DNA of 64,000 bases, taken from Plasmopara viticola (Eukaryota > Oomycota > Peronosporomycetes > Peronosporales > Peronosporaceae). The DNA is taken from NCBI GenBank assembly GCA_001695595.3, contig MBPM02000056.1, positions 1 to 64,000 of the forward strand, written 5' to 3'. A program made the translations under genes and the position numbers. The notes under the pieces were generated by a model, which made no database searches, had not been told where the DNA came from, and saw nothing but the letters and a program-made list of their open reading frames with translations. Below, one piece after another: positions 1 to 9,658 of this stretch (the first letter of the stretch is position 1; every line of letters begins with the position of its first letter).

Positions 1-237
1 CTCCACCCCAGCCTCACACCCAGCCACCACCTAAGCCTCCGCCCCAGCCACCACCCCATCCGAGTCCACACCCAAGGCCCTCCCAGCCCCCGAATTCTTT
101 CTTATTGCCTTCTGGACCCTTACCTGCAGCAGGTGCTGCCTCTGTAGGCATAGCTGCTGACCGCAGTGCATTTTGTTCAGAGCGGCATAGTTTTGCAACG
201 CAATTGCAGCAGCGACGGCGAAAGCAGTAAACTTCAT
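1..237 (-). pseudogene. Gly/Trp-rich secreted protein, copy L1 (frameshifted, cut by window edge)
   Basis: The start codon at 237 opens the same MKFTAFAVAAAIA signal peptide as the intact copies. Several single-base indels then break the frame: the region after the signal reads ALQNYAALNKMH instead of AVANYAAADQNA, and a second shift lies in the Gly/Trp-coding part (CCC for CCCC, 'cgagtccacaccc'). The stop codon lies outside the window. Either the copy has decayed or the consensus has homopolymer errors; the neighbouring spacer also carries small indels. No functional product is expected as written. Confidence 0.8.
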
Positions 238-1220
238 GGTCGTATCGAGGAGAGACAACCAAGCAAAGTTGATTTCAAAGTCTCGAAGCAAGTTGCGTTG
301 TGATAATATGTATGCCGTGTCTCCTCTTCGAGCGGTAAATCCTGTCATTTTCTTGAATTTTTACCAGCATCCAAATCCATCGCGAATTTATGGGCACCTC
401 AGTAGCTGAAAATTACACTTTCTTGTCATTTGTGATGTGTTTGTATCTGACGGATTCCGTTCACTAACGCCACTATAAAACCTAAAATTTAATGATCAAT
501 GAGCAAAACAATGATATTTTTGCGTCCTGCCATATAAAGTTGCGGTCCTGACCAGTACTTATCCATCTAAATATGATTGATTCTGGAAATTGAGCTTATA
601 ACCATACTTTACTTTCAAAAACACTATGACGGGTGATGCCGTTGTCTTACTCAGTGCCTGTACTTCGATTCTTTTTTTTCGATCTTTTTTTTCTTAAAAA
701 AAAGTTAGATTCTTTTGAGTATAGGATTCTCAAGTCCACTGCGTTTAGACTCTCAATAACTCATACAAGTGCTGCGAGAAAAAGCTGTCCAGAAAGACAC
801 ACCTTTATCATCATACATCCACTTTTTGCTATCAGCTTCCTTTTTTGTGTCAGTAAGTCTTGAATGTCGGTCGGGACATGTCAAAAGTCATATCCTGTAC
901 TTAATTATACGGTCAGTATTCGTTGATATGACTTCGATAATTCATTACTTAAATTGTTTTCACCACTAAACACCTATATAATCAGGAGAAAGGAATCAGG
1001 GCAAAACAATAATTCTATCCCAACTGCAGTAACAACAAACTCGTTAAATGCATAGATCAACAACTACGACAAAAGACCTTCGAATTGACAATTTTATTCT
1101 TAAAACGGAAACGACAGCATCAGAAGCAGCGTGGTGTCATATTTAGTAGTAGATGAAATTCCGAGCATCAAATAATTGAGTAAGGGTACGATATTGTAAG
1201 TCGGATACGTCGACCCAGAT

Positions 1221-1468
1221 CTACCACCAGCCTCCACCCCAGCCTCCACCCCAGCCACCACCTAAGCCTCCGCCCCAGCCACCACCCCATCCGAGTCCAC
1301 CCCAAGGCCCTCCCAGCCCCAGAATTCCTTCTTATTACCTTCTGGACCCTTACCTGCAGCAGGTGCTGCCTCTGTAGGCATAGCTGCTGACCGCAGTGCA
1401 TTTTGGTCAGCAGCGGCATAGTTTGCAACGGCAATTGCAGCAGCGACGGCGAAAGCAGTAAACTTCAT
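1221..1468 (-). pseudogene. Gly/Trp-rich secreted protein, copy L2 (one-base frameshift)
   Basis: Residues 1-50 equal the intact copies: signal peptide, NALRSAAMPTEAAPAAGK spacer, dibasic KK and EFWGW. One C is missing in the run at about 1307-1320 (CCCTCCCAGCCCC versus CCCTCCCCAGCCCC), so the tail reads EGLGVDSDGVVAGAEA and stops at 1262 rather than at the normal TAG at 1221-1223. The product would keep the secretion signal but lose the Trp/Gly tail. A single homopolymer deletion could also be a sequencing error, so the copy may be intact in the organism. Confidence 0.75.
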
Positions 1469-2434
1469 GGTCGTATCGAGGAGTAGACAACCAAGCAAAG
1501 TTGATTTCAAAGTCTCGAAGCAAGTTGCGTTGTGATGAATATGTATGCCGTGTCTCCTCTTCGAGCGGTAAATCCTGTCATTTTCTTGAATTTTTACCAG
1601 CATCCAAATCCATCGCGAATTTGATGGCACCTCAGTAGCTGAAAATTACACTTTCTTGTCATTTGTGATGTGTTTGTATCTGACGGATTCCGTTCATCAA
1701 GCCACTATGTAAAACCTAAAATTTAATGATCAATGAGCAAAACAATGGAATTTTGCGTCCTACCATATAAAGTTGCGGTCCTGACCAGTACTTATCCATC
1801 TAAATATGATTGATTCTGGAAATTGAGCTTATAACCATACTTTACTTTCAAAAACACTATGACGGGTGATGCCGTTGTCTTACTCAGTGCCTGTACTTCG
1901 ATCTCCTTTTTCTTGATGAAAATTAGATTCTTTTAAGTATAGGATTCTCAAGTCCACTGCGTTAGACTCTCAATAACTCATACAAGTGCTGCGAGAAAAA
2001 GCTGTCCAGAAAGACACACCTTTATCATCATACATCCACTTTTTGCTATCAGCTTCCTTTTTTGTGTCAGTAAGTCTTGAATGTCGGTCGGGACATGTCA
2101 AAAGTCATATCCTGTACTTAATTATACGGTCAGTATTCGTTGTATGACCTTCGATATTCATTCACTTAAATTGTTTTCACACTAAACACCTATATAATCA
2201 GGAGAAAGGAATCAGGGCAAAACAATAATTCTATCCCAACTGCAGTAACAACAACTCGTAAAATGCATAGATCAACAACTACGACAAAAGACCTTCGAAT
2301 TGACAAACTTTATTTTCAAAACGGAAACGACAGCATCATCAGCAGCGTGGTGTCATATCTAGTAGTAGATGAAATCCGAGCATCAAATAATTGAGTGAGG
2401 GTACGAATTGTAAGTCGGATACGTCGACCCAGAT

Positions 2435-2683
2435 CTACCACCAGCCTCCACCCCAGCCTCCACCCCAGCCACCACCTAAGCCTCCGCCCCAGCCACCACC
2501 CCATCCGAGTCCACCCCAAGGCCCTCCCCAGCCCCAGAATTCCTTCTTATTACCTTCTGGACCCTTACCTGCAGCAGGTGCTGCCTCTGTAGGCATAGCT
2601 GCTGACCGCAGTGCATTTTGGTCAGCAGCGGCATAGTTTGCAACGGCAATTGCAGTAGCGACGGCGAAAGCAGTAAACTTCAT
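2435..2683 (-). CDS. Small secreted Gly/Trp-rich protein, copy L3 (intact)
   Basis: Encodes 82 residues. Residues 1-20 (MKFTAFAV...YAAA) form a classic signal peptide with predicted cleavage at AAA/DQ. Residues 21-45 are a small-residue spacer (DQNALRSAAMPTEAAPAAGK). K46-K47 is a dibasic site. Residues 48-82 are almost only Gly and Trp, with nine Trp, a single Pro and no Lys or Arg. Differs from L4 and L5 by one signal-peptide residue (AVATAIA). I chose this ATG because it opens the signal peptide and lies about 60 bases below the likely transcription start; the frame is open further upstream without another good start. I recognise no family with a defined function. A wall-associated, self-assembling or membrane-active secreted peptide is possible, but that is inference. 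Confidence 0.85.
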   Translation of the reverse strand: MKFTAFAVATAIAVANYAAADQNALRSAAMPTEAAPAAGKGPEGNKKEFWGWGGPWGGLGWGGGWGGGLGGGWGGGWGGGWW

Positions 2684-3658
2684 GGTCGTATCGAGGAGTA
2701 GACAACCAAGCAAAGTTGATTTCAAAGTCTCGAAGCAAGTTGCGTTGTGATGAATATGTATGCCGTGTCTCCTCTTCGAGCGGTAAATCCTGTCATTTTC
2801 TTGAATTTTTACCAGCATCCAAATCCATCGCGAATTTGATGGCACCTCAGTAGCTGAAAATTACACTTTCTTGTCATTTGTGATGTGTTTGTATCTGACG
2901 GATTCCGTTCATTAACGCCACTATGTAAAACCTAAAATTTAATGATCAATGACAAAACAATGATATTTTTGCGTCCTGCCATATAAAGTTGCGGTCTTGA
3001 CCAGTACTTATCCATCTAAATATGATTGATTCTGGAAATTGAGCTTATAACCATACTTTACTTTCAAAAACACTATGACGGGTGATGCCGTTGTCTTACT
3101 CAGTGCCTGTACTTCGATCTCCTTTTTCTTGATGAAAAGTTAGATTCTTTTAAGTATAGGATTCTCAAATCCACTGCGTTAAGACTCTCAATAACTCATA
3201 CAAGTGCTGCGAGAAAAAGCTGTCCAGAAAGACACACCTTTATCATCATACATCCACTTTTTGCTATCAGCTTCCTTTTTTGTGTCAGTAAGTCTTGAAT
3301 GTCGGTCGGGACATGTCAAAAGTCATATCCTGTACTTAATTATACGGTCAGTATTCGTTGATATGACCTTCGATATTTCATTTACTTAAATTGTTTTCAC
3401 CACTAAACACCTATATAATCAGGAGAAAGGAATCAGGGCAAAACAATAATTCTATCCCAACTGCAGTAACAACAGACTCGTAAAAAGCATAGATCAACAA
3501 CTACGACAAAAGACCTTCGAATTGACTAATTTTATTCTTTAAAACGGAAACGACAGCATCAGAAGCAGCGTGGTGTCATATCTAGTAGTAGAAGAATTCC
3601 GAGCATCAAATAATTGAGTGAGGGTACGATATTGTAAGTCGGATACGTCGACCCAGAT

Positions 3659-3907
3659 CTACCACCAGCCTCCACCCCAGCCTCCACCCCAGCCACCACC
3701 TAAGCCTCCGCCCCAGCCACCACCCCATCCGAGTCCACCCCAAGGCCCTCCCCAGCCCCAGAATTCCTTCTTATTACCTTCTGGACCCTTACCTGCAGCA
3801 GGTGCTGCCTCTGTAGGCATAGCTGCTGACCGCAGTGCATTTTGTTCAGCAGCGGCATAGTTTGCAACGGCAATTGCAGCAGCGACGGCGAAAGCAGTAA
3901 ACTTCAT
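3659..3907 (-). CDS. Small secreted Gly/Trp-rich protein, copy L4 (intact)
   Basis: 82 residues, nearly identical to L3 and L5. The distinguishing residue is E21 in place of D21 at the predicted cleavage point (AAA/EQNALRS). Signal peptide 1-20, spacer 21-45, dibasic KK 46-47, and a Gly/Trp tail 48-82 ending in WW before TAG. The stretch N23-A-L-R26 resembles a degenerate RXLR core, but it sits right after the cleavage site and lacks the leading Arg, so I do not call an RXLR effector. The promoter and leader are identical to the neighbouring unit, so co-expression of copies is likely. Confidence 0.85.
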   Translation of the reverse strand: MKFTAFAVAAAIAVANYAAAEQNALRSAAMPTEAAPAAGKGPEGNKKEFWGWGGPWGGLGWGGGWGGGLGGGWGGGWGGGWW

Positions 3908-4883
3908 GGTCGTATCGAGGAGTAGACAACCAAGCAAAGTTGATTTCAAAGTCTCGAAGCAAGTTGCGTTGTGATAAATATGTATGCCGTGTCTCCTCTT
4001 CGAGCGGTAAATCCTGTCATTTTCTTGAATTTTTACCAGCATCCAAATCCATCGCGAATTTGATGGCACCTCAGTAGCTGAAAATTACACTTTCTTGTCA
4101 TTTGTGATGTGTTTGTATCTGACGGATTCCGTTCATTAACGCCACTATGTAAAACCTAAAATTTAATGATCAATGAGCAAAACAATGATATTTTTGCGTC
4201 CTACCATATAAAGTTGCGGTCCTGACCAGTACTTATCCATCTAAATATGATTGATTCTGGAAATTGAGCTTATAACCATACTTTACTTTCAAAAACACTA
4301 TGACGGGTGATGCCGTTGTCTTACTCAGTGCCTGTACTTCGATCTTTTTTTTCTTGATAAAAAGTTAGATTCTTTTGAGTATAGGATTCTCAAGTCCACT
4401 GCGTTTAGACTCTCAATAACTCATACAAGTGCTGCGAGAAAAAGCTGTCCAGAAAGACACACCTTTATCATCATACATCCACTTTTTGCTATCAGCTTCC
4501 TTTTTTGTGTCAGTAAGTCTTGAATGTCGGTCGGGACATGTCAAAAGTCATATCCTGTACTTAATTATACGGTCAGTATTCGTTGATATGACCTTCGATA
4601 ATTCATTTACTTAAATTGTTTTCACCACTAAACACCTATATAATCAGAAGAAAGGAATCAGGGCAAAACAATAAATCTATCCCAACTGCAGTAACAACAG
4701 ACTCGTAAAAAGCATAGATCAACAACTACGACAAAAGACCTTCGAATTGACTAATTTTATTCTTTAAAACGGAAACGACAGCATCAGAAGCAGCGTGGTG
4801 TCATATTTAGTAGTAGATGAATTCCGAGCATCAAATAATTGAGTGAGGGTACGATATTGTAAGTCGGATACGTCGACCCAGAT

Positions 4884-5132
4884 CTACCACCAGCCTCCAC
4901 CCCAGCCTCCACCCCAGCCACCACCTAAGCCTCCGCCCCAGCCACCACCCCATCCGAGTCCACCCCAAGGCCCTCCCCAGCCCCAGAATTCCTTCTTATT
5001 GCCTTCTGGACCCTTACCTGCAGCAGGTGCTGCCTCTGTAGGCATAGCTGCTGACCGCAGTGCATTTTGGTCAGCAGCGGCATAGTTTGCAACGGCAATT
5101 GCAGCAGCGACGGCGAAAGCAGTAAACTTCAT
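4884..5132 (-). CDS. Small secreted Gly/Trp-rich protein, copy L5 (intact)
   Basis: 82 residues with the consensus sequence of the family: signal peptide 1-20, spacer, K46-K47, then EFWGWGGPWGGLGWGGG and further GGGW repeats ending in WW. The Trp residues lie at 50, 52, 56, 61, 65, 73, 77, 81 and 82. It is the promoter-proximal copy of the left arm: its upstream region is cut at 5457, 325 bp above the ATG, where copia DNA begins, so distal regulatory sequence present in other units is replaced by transposon sequence. The frame upstream stays open for 54 codons, but the likely transcription start (5186-5203) excludes most of it. Function unknown. Confidence 0.85.
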   Translation of the reverse strand: MKFTAFAVAAAIAVANYAAADQNALRSAAMPTEAAPAAGKGPEGNKKEFWGWGGPWGGLGWGGGWGGGLGGGWGGGWGGGWW

Positions 5133-5185
5133 GGTCGTATCGAGGAGTAGACAACCAAGCAAAGTTGATATCAAAGTCTCAAAGC

Positions 5186-5203
5186 AGGTTGCGTTGTGAT
5201 GAA
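5186..5203 (-). promoter_or_regulatory. Possible Inr/FPR-like start element of copy L5
   Basis: On the minus strand the leader reads TCATCACAACGCAACCTGC, about 55-70 bases above the ATG. Oomycete core promoters often have an initiator close to YCAYTYY followed by a flanking element close to CAWTTT; TCATCAC...CAACYT is a weak version of this. The same block, with CAACTTGC, precedes the other copies and was kept in both arms. Inferred from consensus only. Confidence 0.35.
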
Positions 5204-5457
5204 TATGTATGCCGTGTCTCCTCTTCGAGCGGTAAATCCTGTCATTTTCTTGAATTTTTACCAGCATCCAAATCCATCGCGAATTTGATGGCACCTCAGT
5301 AGCTGAAAATTACACTTTCTTGTCATTTGTGATGTGTTTGTATCTGACGGATTCCGTCCATTAACGCCACTATGTAAAACCTAAATTTAATTATCAATGA
5401 GCAAAACAATGGAATTTTTGCGTCCTACCATATAAAGTTGCGGTCCTGACCAGTACT

Positions 5458-7446
5458 ATGTAGGCAGCTCAGACACCGCCAACGCAATTTCGTACTCGTC
5501 CAGGCGTGGTCGCTTGCTTTCTGGTTCTGGCTCATCGTCATTTTCAGCGCCACCAAGATGCAAAGGCATATCTCCATCAGTCAGTAGACGCGGTTGTTCA
5601 TACGTGATCGACCGAGGGCGAATGGAACCACCACTGAACACTATGCGATTCTCTGATGCATCGACGCCGACGCCAACACCTTCACCATGAGGAATTACTG
5701 CTGACGGTGTGCACGGATCACATCCGGCAGCACGGACGAGATCAAGGCTCGGGTTGAGATGCTGGACGGTGGCGGGGTGATCGATTGATCGAATTGGATG
5801 TTGTGAGTGCGGGACGATATCGCAATCAGGACGCTGAGCGAGCTGCATCTGCTGATCTTCGGTAGCAGTAGCAGGCCTGATGCGCTGGACAACTTGCATC
5901 TAGCTGTTACTCCCCTGTCCAAAGCATCAGTAGGAACGGGTGAGACTTGAGCATCAGTAGGGGGCACTTCTTCCATTTCAACGTCGGCGGCAACGTCGAC
6001 ATCCGCAGTTGTACCATGGTCGTTCTCATTCACTGGTCGCGGTGGCGGAATATACATCACGGAATCGTGATCATTGATGCTAACCACCCAAGGAGAGCAA
6101 CTTGAGTCATCACTGACGGCATGGAACGTGTCTGATGGTCGCTCATTCAGATGTACCGATCGCGAAATTACGATGCGCTCGTCGTCGTAGTCCCACACAC
6201 GGTACGCTTTCGAACCATCAGCGTATCCAAGGAAGAGGCAACGGTGAGCTCGAGGATCAAGTTTGCCTACGTTTGGCTTGTCAACATGTACGTAGCCACG
6301 AGCACCAAATACACGAAAATCTTCGAGTGACTGGCGCTTTCCGGTCAATACTTTGAGGGGGCTCTGATCCGGTCGCGCAGTATTCGGGATACGGTTGACA
6401 ATGTAAGCTGCAGTCCGAAACGCTTCAGCCCACCACACACGGTCCACTCGCATGTAGTGTAGCATCGATCGGGCCATGTCAGCTAGTGTCCGGTTCATAC
6501 GCTCAGCGGTCCCATTTTGCTGGGGGCTGTATGGCGCACTCGTCTGGTGAATGATCCCTTTGGACGCACAGAACTTGCCGAAGCGCTTGCTCACATATTC
6601 ACCACCGTTGTCACTACGAACACACATCACCTTGCAGCCGTGTTGCACCTTAACCTGAGTGCAAAATGCCTTGAAGCAATCGAACACTTGAGACTTCTGC
6701 TTGATAAGGTTGACGAACACTACTCGGCTGCAGTCGTCCACGAAGACCACGACGTATTCCGCACCACCCTTTTACTTTGGTTTAATTGGCCCCATCACAT
6801 CCGTGTGCACAATCTCGAACGGGCGACCTGTCTTTATCTCGCTACCCGATTGGTGCGCGTACGAGCTCGTGGTCATTTTTCCTTGCGCACAGCCACTGCA
6901 AACACCACCATCCGATATAAACAAAGCCATAGGGGGGACACCATCGCACGCGCGAGCAATTAGCTTTAGCTTGGTATCGGAGACGTGCCCCAGGCGCGCG
7001 TGAATGACTTCGTAGGCTTTATCACTTGACTCACCATCAAATGCCGTATACGCGTTGCCTTCCGTTCTGTACTTTAGTTCGCACGCGTACAGTTTCCCAA
7101 TCCGAGGGACTCGAGCAATAACACGGCCATTCTGCGAGATGGAGGCACCGGTCTTATCGAACTGCACAGCGAGATTCTTGGACATGAGTGCAGGAGCCGA
7201 CAGTAGCTTTCGGTCCAATTTCTGAACATGGAGAACATCCGTCAACTTCACCGCCACGCCTCCGGTAAAGTTAACTCGCACGGTACCCATACCTATGGCG
7301 GCAACCCACTGGCTATTTTCAACCATGATCTCAATTGATTCTGTAAGCGGGCGGTACTCCGAAAAATCATTTCGATCCGTAGTCATGTGCGAGCTGGCTC
7401 CACTATCAAGGAGCCAGGTGAACGATCGCTCACCACCAGCGGTCAT
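5458..7446 (-). pseudogene. Copia pol (family 1): protease, GAG-pre-integrase and integrase, truncated
   Basis: The first piece (7446-6772) has the aspartic protease motif WLLDSGASSHMT near its start, the GAG-pre-integrase HARLGH and CSGCAQGK motifs, and the first integrase Asp in VHTDVMGP. After a frame break near 6760 the integrase continues with FVDDCSR, the second Asp in RSDNGGEY and the Glu in NGTAERMNR, so all three DDE residues are present. The linker shifts frame again near 5900 and ends at 5458. Polymerase and RNase H domains are absent, so the element could only be mobilised in trans. Confidence 0.85.
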
Positions 7447-7494
7447 AGCGGAGAACGCGAACTCCTAACCACCGGCATTGCCCTTCAGCCTTGG

Positions 7495-8241
7495 TCAATC
7501 TTGCTTCTTGTGGCCAGCTTCGTGGCATTCATAGCAACGGCCCTTGAACTCTTTCTTGTCACCACCATTATGCCCTTTGAGTCCGTGTCCCTTGGCATTT
7601 CGTCCACGTCGGCCTCCACGCCCATTCTGGAACCCTCCACCATTATCACTCACCGTCGCCTTGAATGCTTGCTCCTTCAACTCGCGTTTTTGAATCATCT
7701 CATATTCGCGTCGGAGCATCTCTTTCGCATCCAGAAGTGTCACACGGTCGCGCGCTTCGATGAGCCGCACCATCGCGTCGTACTCACTTGGCACACTACC
7801 AAGGAGGATCACCAGCTTCTCCTCTTCAGGCAGAGCGTCACCAACCGCAGCCAACTTCGCACACAATTCATCGAACTGCACCAGATGCTCCATGAGACTC
7901 CCACTACTGGTCATCGCGAACTCGTGGAGTTGCTTGCGCAGCTGCACACGGTTGTGCAGACTCTGCTTCATGAAAAATGCACGCAGAATCTGTCATGCTT
8001 CCCATGCAGAATTGGCTTCTCTTACCATCATCTGGTACGTTGGACATAACAGCTTCAACACCACAGCCAGCGCCTTCACATCGGCGGCTTTCCTTTGAGC
8101 GGGGGCGTTCACTGCGTCTTCTGGCTTCACCTCGAGATGATCGAGGAGGTCCTTTCTGGCCAATGCCATGCGGGCATTAAACTCCCACAGGAAGTAATTG
8201 TCGTCGCTGAGGATCTCGTTCGGGTTCGTTATTGGGCTCAT
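7495..8241 (-). pseudogene. Copia gag (family 1), broken
   Basis: Starts MSPITNPNEILSDDNYFLWE at 8241, with the N(Y/F)..WEFNARM.LARK.LL pattern of oomycete copia gag proteins. A stop after about 82 codons, near 7990, splits it. The rest (7971-7495) carries the SLHNRVQLRKQLHEF helix region, the RE.EMIQKRELKEQAF coiled part, a basic Gly/Arg stretch and a CCHC zinc knuckle (CYECHEAGHKKQD) that binds RNA in the capsid. The final Cys of the knuckle lies at a frame break. Gag would form the cytoplasmic virus-like particle. As written only fragments could be made. Confidence 0.8.
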
Positions 8242-8259
8242 AACCTATAACAATTTGGT

Positions 8260-8425
8260 TGTCGCAGAGCAGAATGGAAAGTAAATTCATAGGAATAAGG
8301 CAAAGTATAGGCTCTAACTCACTTGTAGCCACGTGTTCTTCTGTCTCGATATTCTAGAATGTGACTATTTCTCTTATATGTCAAGTTGGCACATACTGTG
8401 GGACACCCAATTAGAGGCCGTTACA
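8260..8425 (-). repeat. 5' LTR of copia family 1
   Basis: On the minus strand it runs from TGTAACGGCCTCTAATTGGG to CTGCTCTGCGACA, about 166 bp with TG...CA ends, followed by the primer-binding stretch and the gag ATG 19 bases later. No second copy is in the window, so the borders are inferred from the TG/CA ends and from the point where array sequence resumes (8426). Confidence 0.65.
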
Positions 8426-9035
8426 ACTGACACACAAAAGCATGCTAACATCAAAACGTCGATGTATTCTGATTAAGGTTTGTCTTTCTGAACGGCTTTA
8501 TATCACAGAAAATCTAGCTGCGATATGAGTCTTTGAGATTTTAAACGCAGTGGACTTGAGCATCCTATACTTGAAAGAATCAAATTTTTTATTAAGCCAA
8601 AAGATATCGAAGTACAGGCACTGAGTAAGACAACGGCATCACCCGTCATAGTGTTTTGAAAGTAGAGTTTGCTTATAAGCTCAATTTCCAGAATCAATCA
8701 TATTTAGATGGATAGGTACTGGTCAGGACCGCAACTTTATATGGTAGGACGCAAAAATTCCATTGTTTTGCTCATTGTTCATTAACTTAGGTTTTACATA
8801 GTGGCTTTAATGAACGTAATCCGTCAGATACAAACACATCACAAGTGACAAGAAAGTGTAATTTTCAGCTACTGAGGTGACATCAAATTCGCGATGGATT
8901 TGGGTGCTGGTAACGATCCAAGAAAATGACAGGATTTACCGCTCGAAGAGACACGGCATACATATTCATCACAACGCAACTTGCTTTGAGACTTTGAAAT
9001 CAACTTTGCTTGGTTGTCTACTCCTCGATAAGACC

Positions 9036-9296
9036 ATGAAGTTTACTGCTTTCGCCGTCGCTGCTGCAATCGCTGTTGCAAACTATGCCGCTGCTGACCA
9101 AAATGCACTGCGGTCAGCAGCTATGCCTACAGAGGCAGCACCTGCTGCAGGTAAGGGTCCAGAAGGTAATAGGAAAGAATTCTGTGGCTGGGGAGGGCCT
9201 TGGGGTGGACTCGGATGGGGTGGTGGCTGGGGCGGAGGCTTAGATGGTGGCTGGGGTGGAGGCTGGGGTGGAGGCTGGGTTGGAGGCTGGTGGTAG
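9036..9296 (+). CDS. Small secreted Gly/Trp-rich protein, copy R1 (intact, longer tail)
   Basis: 86 residues. The signal peptide and spacer match the left-arm copies. The dibasic site is R46-K47 instead of KK, W50 is replaced by Cys (EFCGWGG), an Asp enters the tail (GGGLDGGW), and an extra GGWV repeat lengthens the end to GWVGGWW. This is the only right-arm copy with an undamaged frame and normal stop. The single Cys in the mature peptide is new and could allow dimer formation (inference). The leader holds the same TCATCACAACGCAACTTGC block. A copia element (9471) follows 175 bp after the stop. Confidence 0.85.
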   Translation: MKFTAFAVAAAIAVANYAAADQNALRSAAMPTEAAPAAGKGPEGNRKEFCGWGGPWGGLGWGGGWGGGLDGGWGGGWGGGWVGGWW

Positions 9297-9470
9297 ATCT
9301 GGGTCGACGTATCCGACTTACAATATCGTACCCTCACTCAATTATTTGATGCTCGGAATTCATCTACTACTGAATATGACACCACGCTGTTTCTGATGCT
9401 GTCGTTTCCGCTTTTAAGAATAAAGTTCAATTCGAAGGTCTTTTGTCGTAGTTGTTGATCTATGCTTATT

Positions 9471-9616
9471 TGTTAAAATTACACCGCTGAATGCATGTTG
9501 AACAGGAGAATGGCTTCACAGTATTTACAAGTACGTTACAGTTAGTAATTACATATTGTAGCCGTTCATTGGTCAGGATAAATATATTCACTTCGGTTTT
9601 TACTTTCTTCTCAACA
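9471..9616 (+). repeat. 5' LTR of copia family 2
   Basis: 146 bp, TGTTAAAATTACACCGCTGA to CTTTCTTCTCAACA. The same 146-bp sequence recurs as the solo LTR at 16035 and, inverted, as both LTRs of the element at 16634-21088, which fixes the borders. Confidence 0.9.
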
Positions 9617-9658
9617 GGTTAACAGCCGCAACAAGCTCAAGCAACGTTCTCGCCCAAT

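Larger units (their letters stand above)
1..5457 (-). repeat. Left arm of inverted tandem array (minus-oriented ~1.22 kb units)
   Basis: Four complete units and one partial unit repeat almost identically. Using the recurring ...GACCAGTACT motif as a marker (ends at 559, 1792, 3008, 4233, 5457), the periods are 1233, 1216, 1225 and 1224 bp. Each unit holds one Gly/Trp-rich secreted protein gene on the minus strand plus about 970 bp of spacer, in which I see no other gene. The short plus-strand proline-rich frames are antisense shadows. Copies differ by scattered substitutions and single-base indels, so the amplification looks recent. The array runs off the left edge and stops sharply at 5457, where copia-derived DNA begins. 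Confidence 0.95.
5458..8425 (-). mobile_element. Copia family 1 retrotransposon, 3'-truncated, minus strand, at the array's inversion point
   Basis: Read on the minus strand the order is 5' LTR (8425-8260), gag (8241-7495), protease and GAG-pre-integrase (7446-6772), integrase (6750 to about 5900), and the integrase/RT linker ending in SKRPRLDEYEIA. The copy then stops at 5458 against the array unit. Reverse transcriptase, RNase H and the 3' LTR are missing. Several frameshifts and stops separate the pieces, so it cannot move by itself. The LTR is different from that of the other two copia elements here. The right flank is ACTGACACAC of an array unit in plus orientation; the left flank is array DNA in minus orientation. 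Confidence 0.9.

Noticed and set aside
2612..2625. RXLR motif (NALR) in the Gly/Trp-rich proteins
   Set aside because: It lacks the first Arg, lies within five residues of the signal cleavage site and has no EER-like block.
2391..2636. Proline-rich plus-strand frames (PPPQPPPKPPPQPPP) in several units
   Set aside because: They are the antisense of the Gly/Trp tail (GGN/TGG codons read as CCN/CCA). Their starts differ between copies and no leader is conserved.
3204..3389. Repeated plus-strand frame LREKAVQKDTPLSSYIHFLL in the array spacer
   Set aside because: It has no ATG (starts at GTG), ends variably between copies and is preserved only because the units are recent duplicates.
1..5457. 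CRISPR or satellite array
   Set aside because: The repeat unit is a 1.2-kb gene unit in a eukaryotic genome; there are no short repeats with unique spacers.
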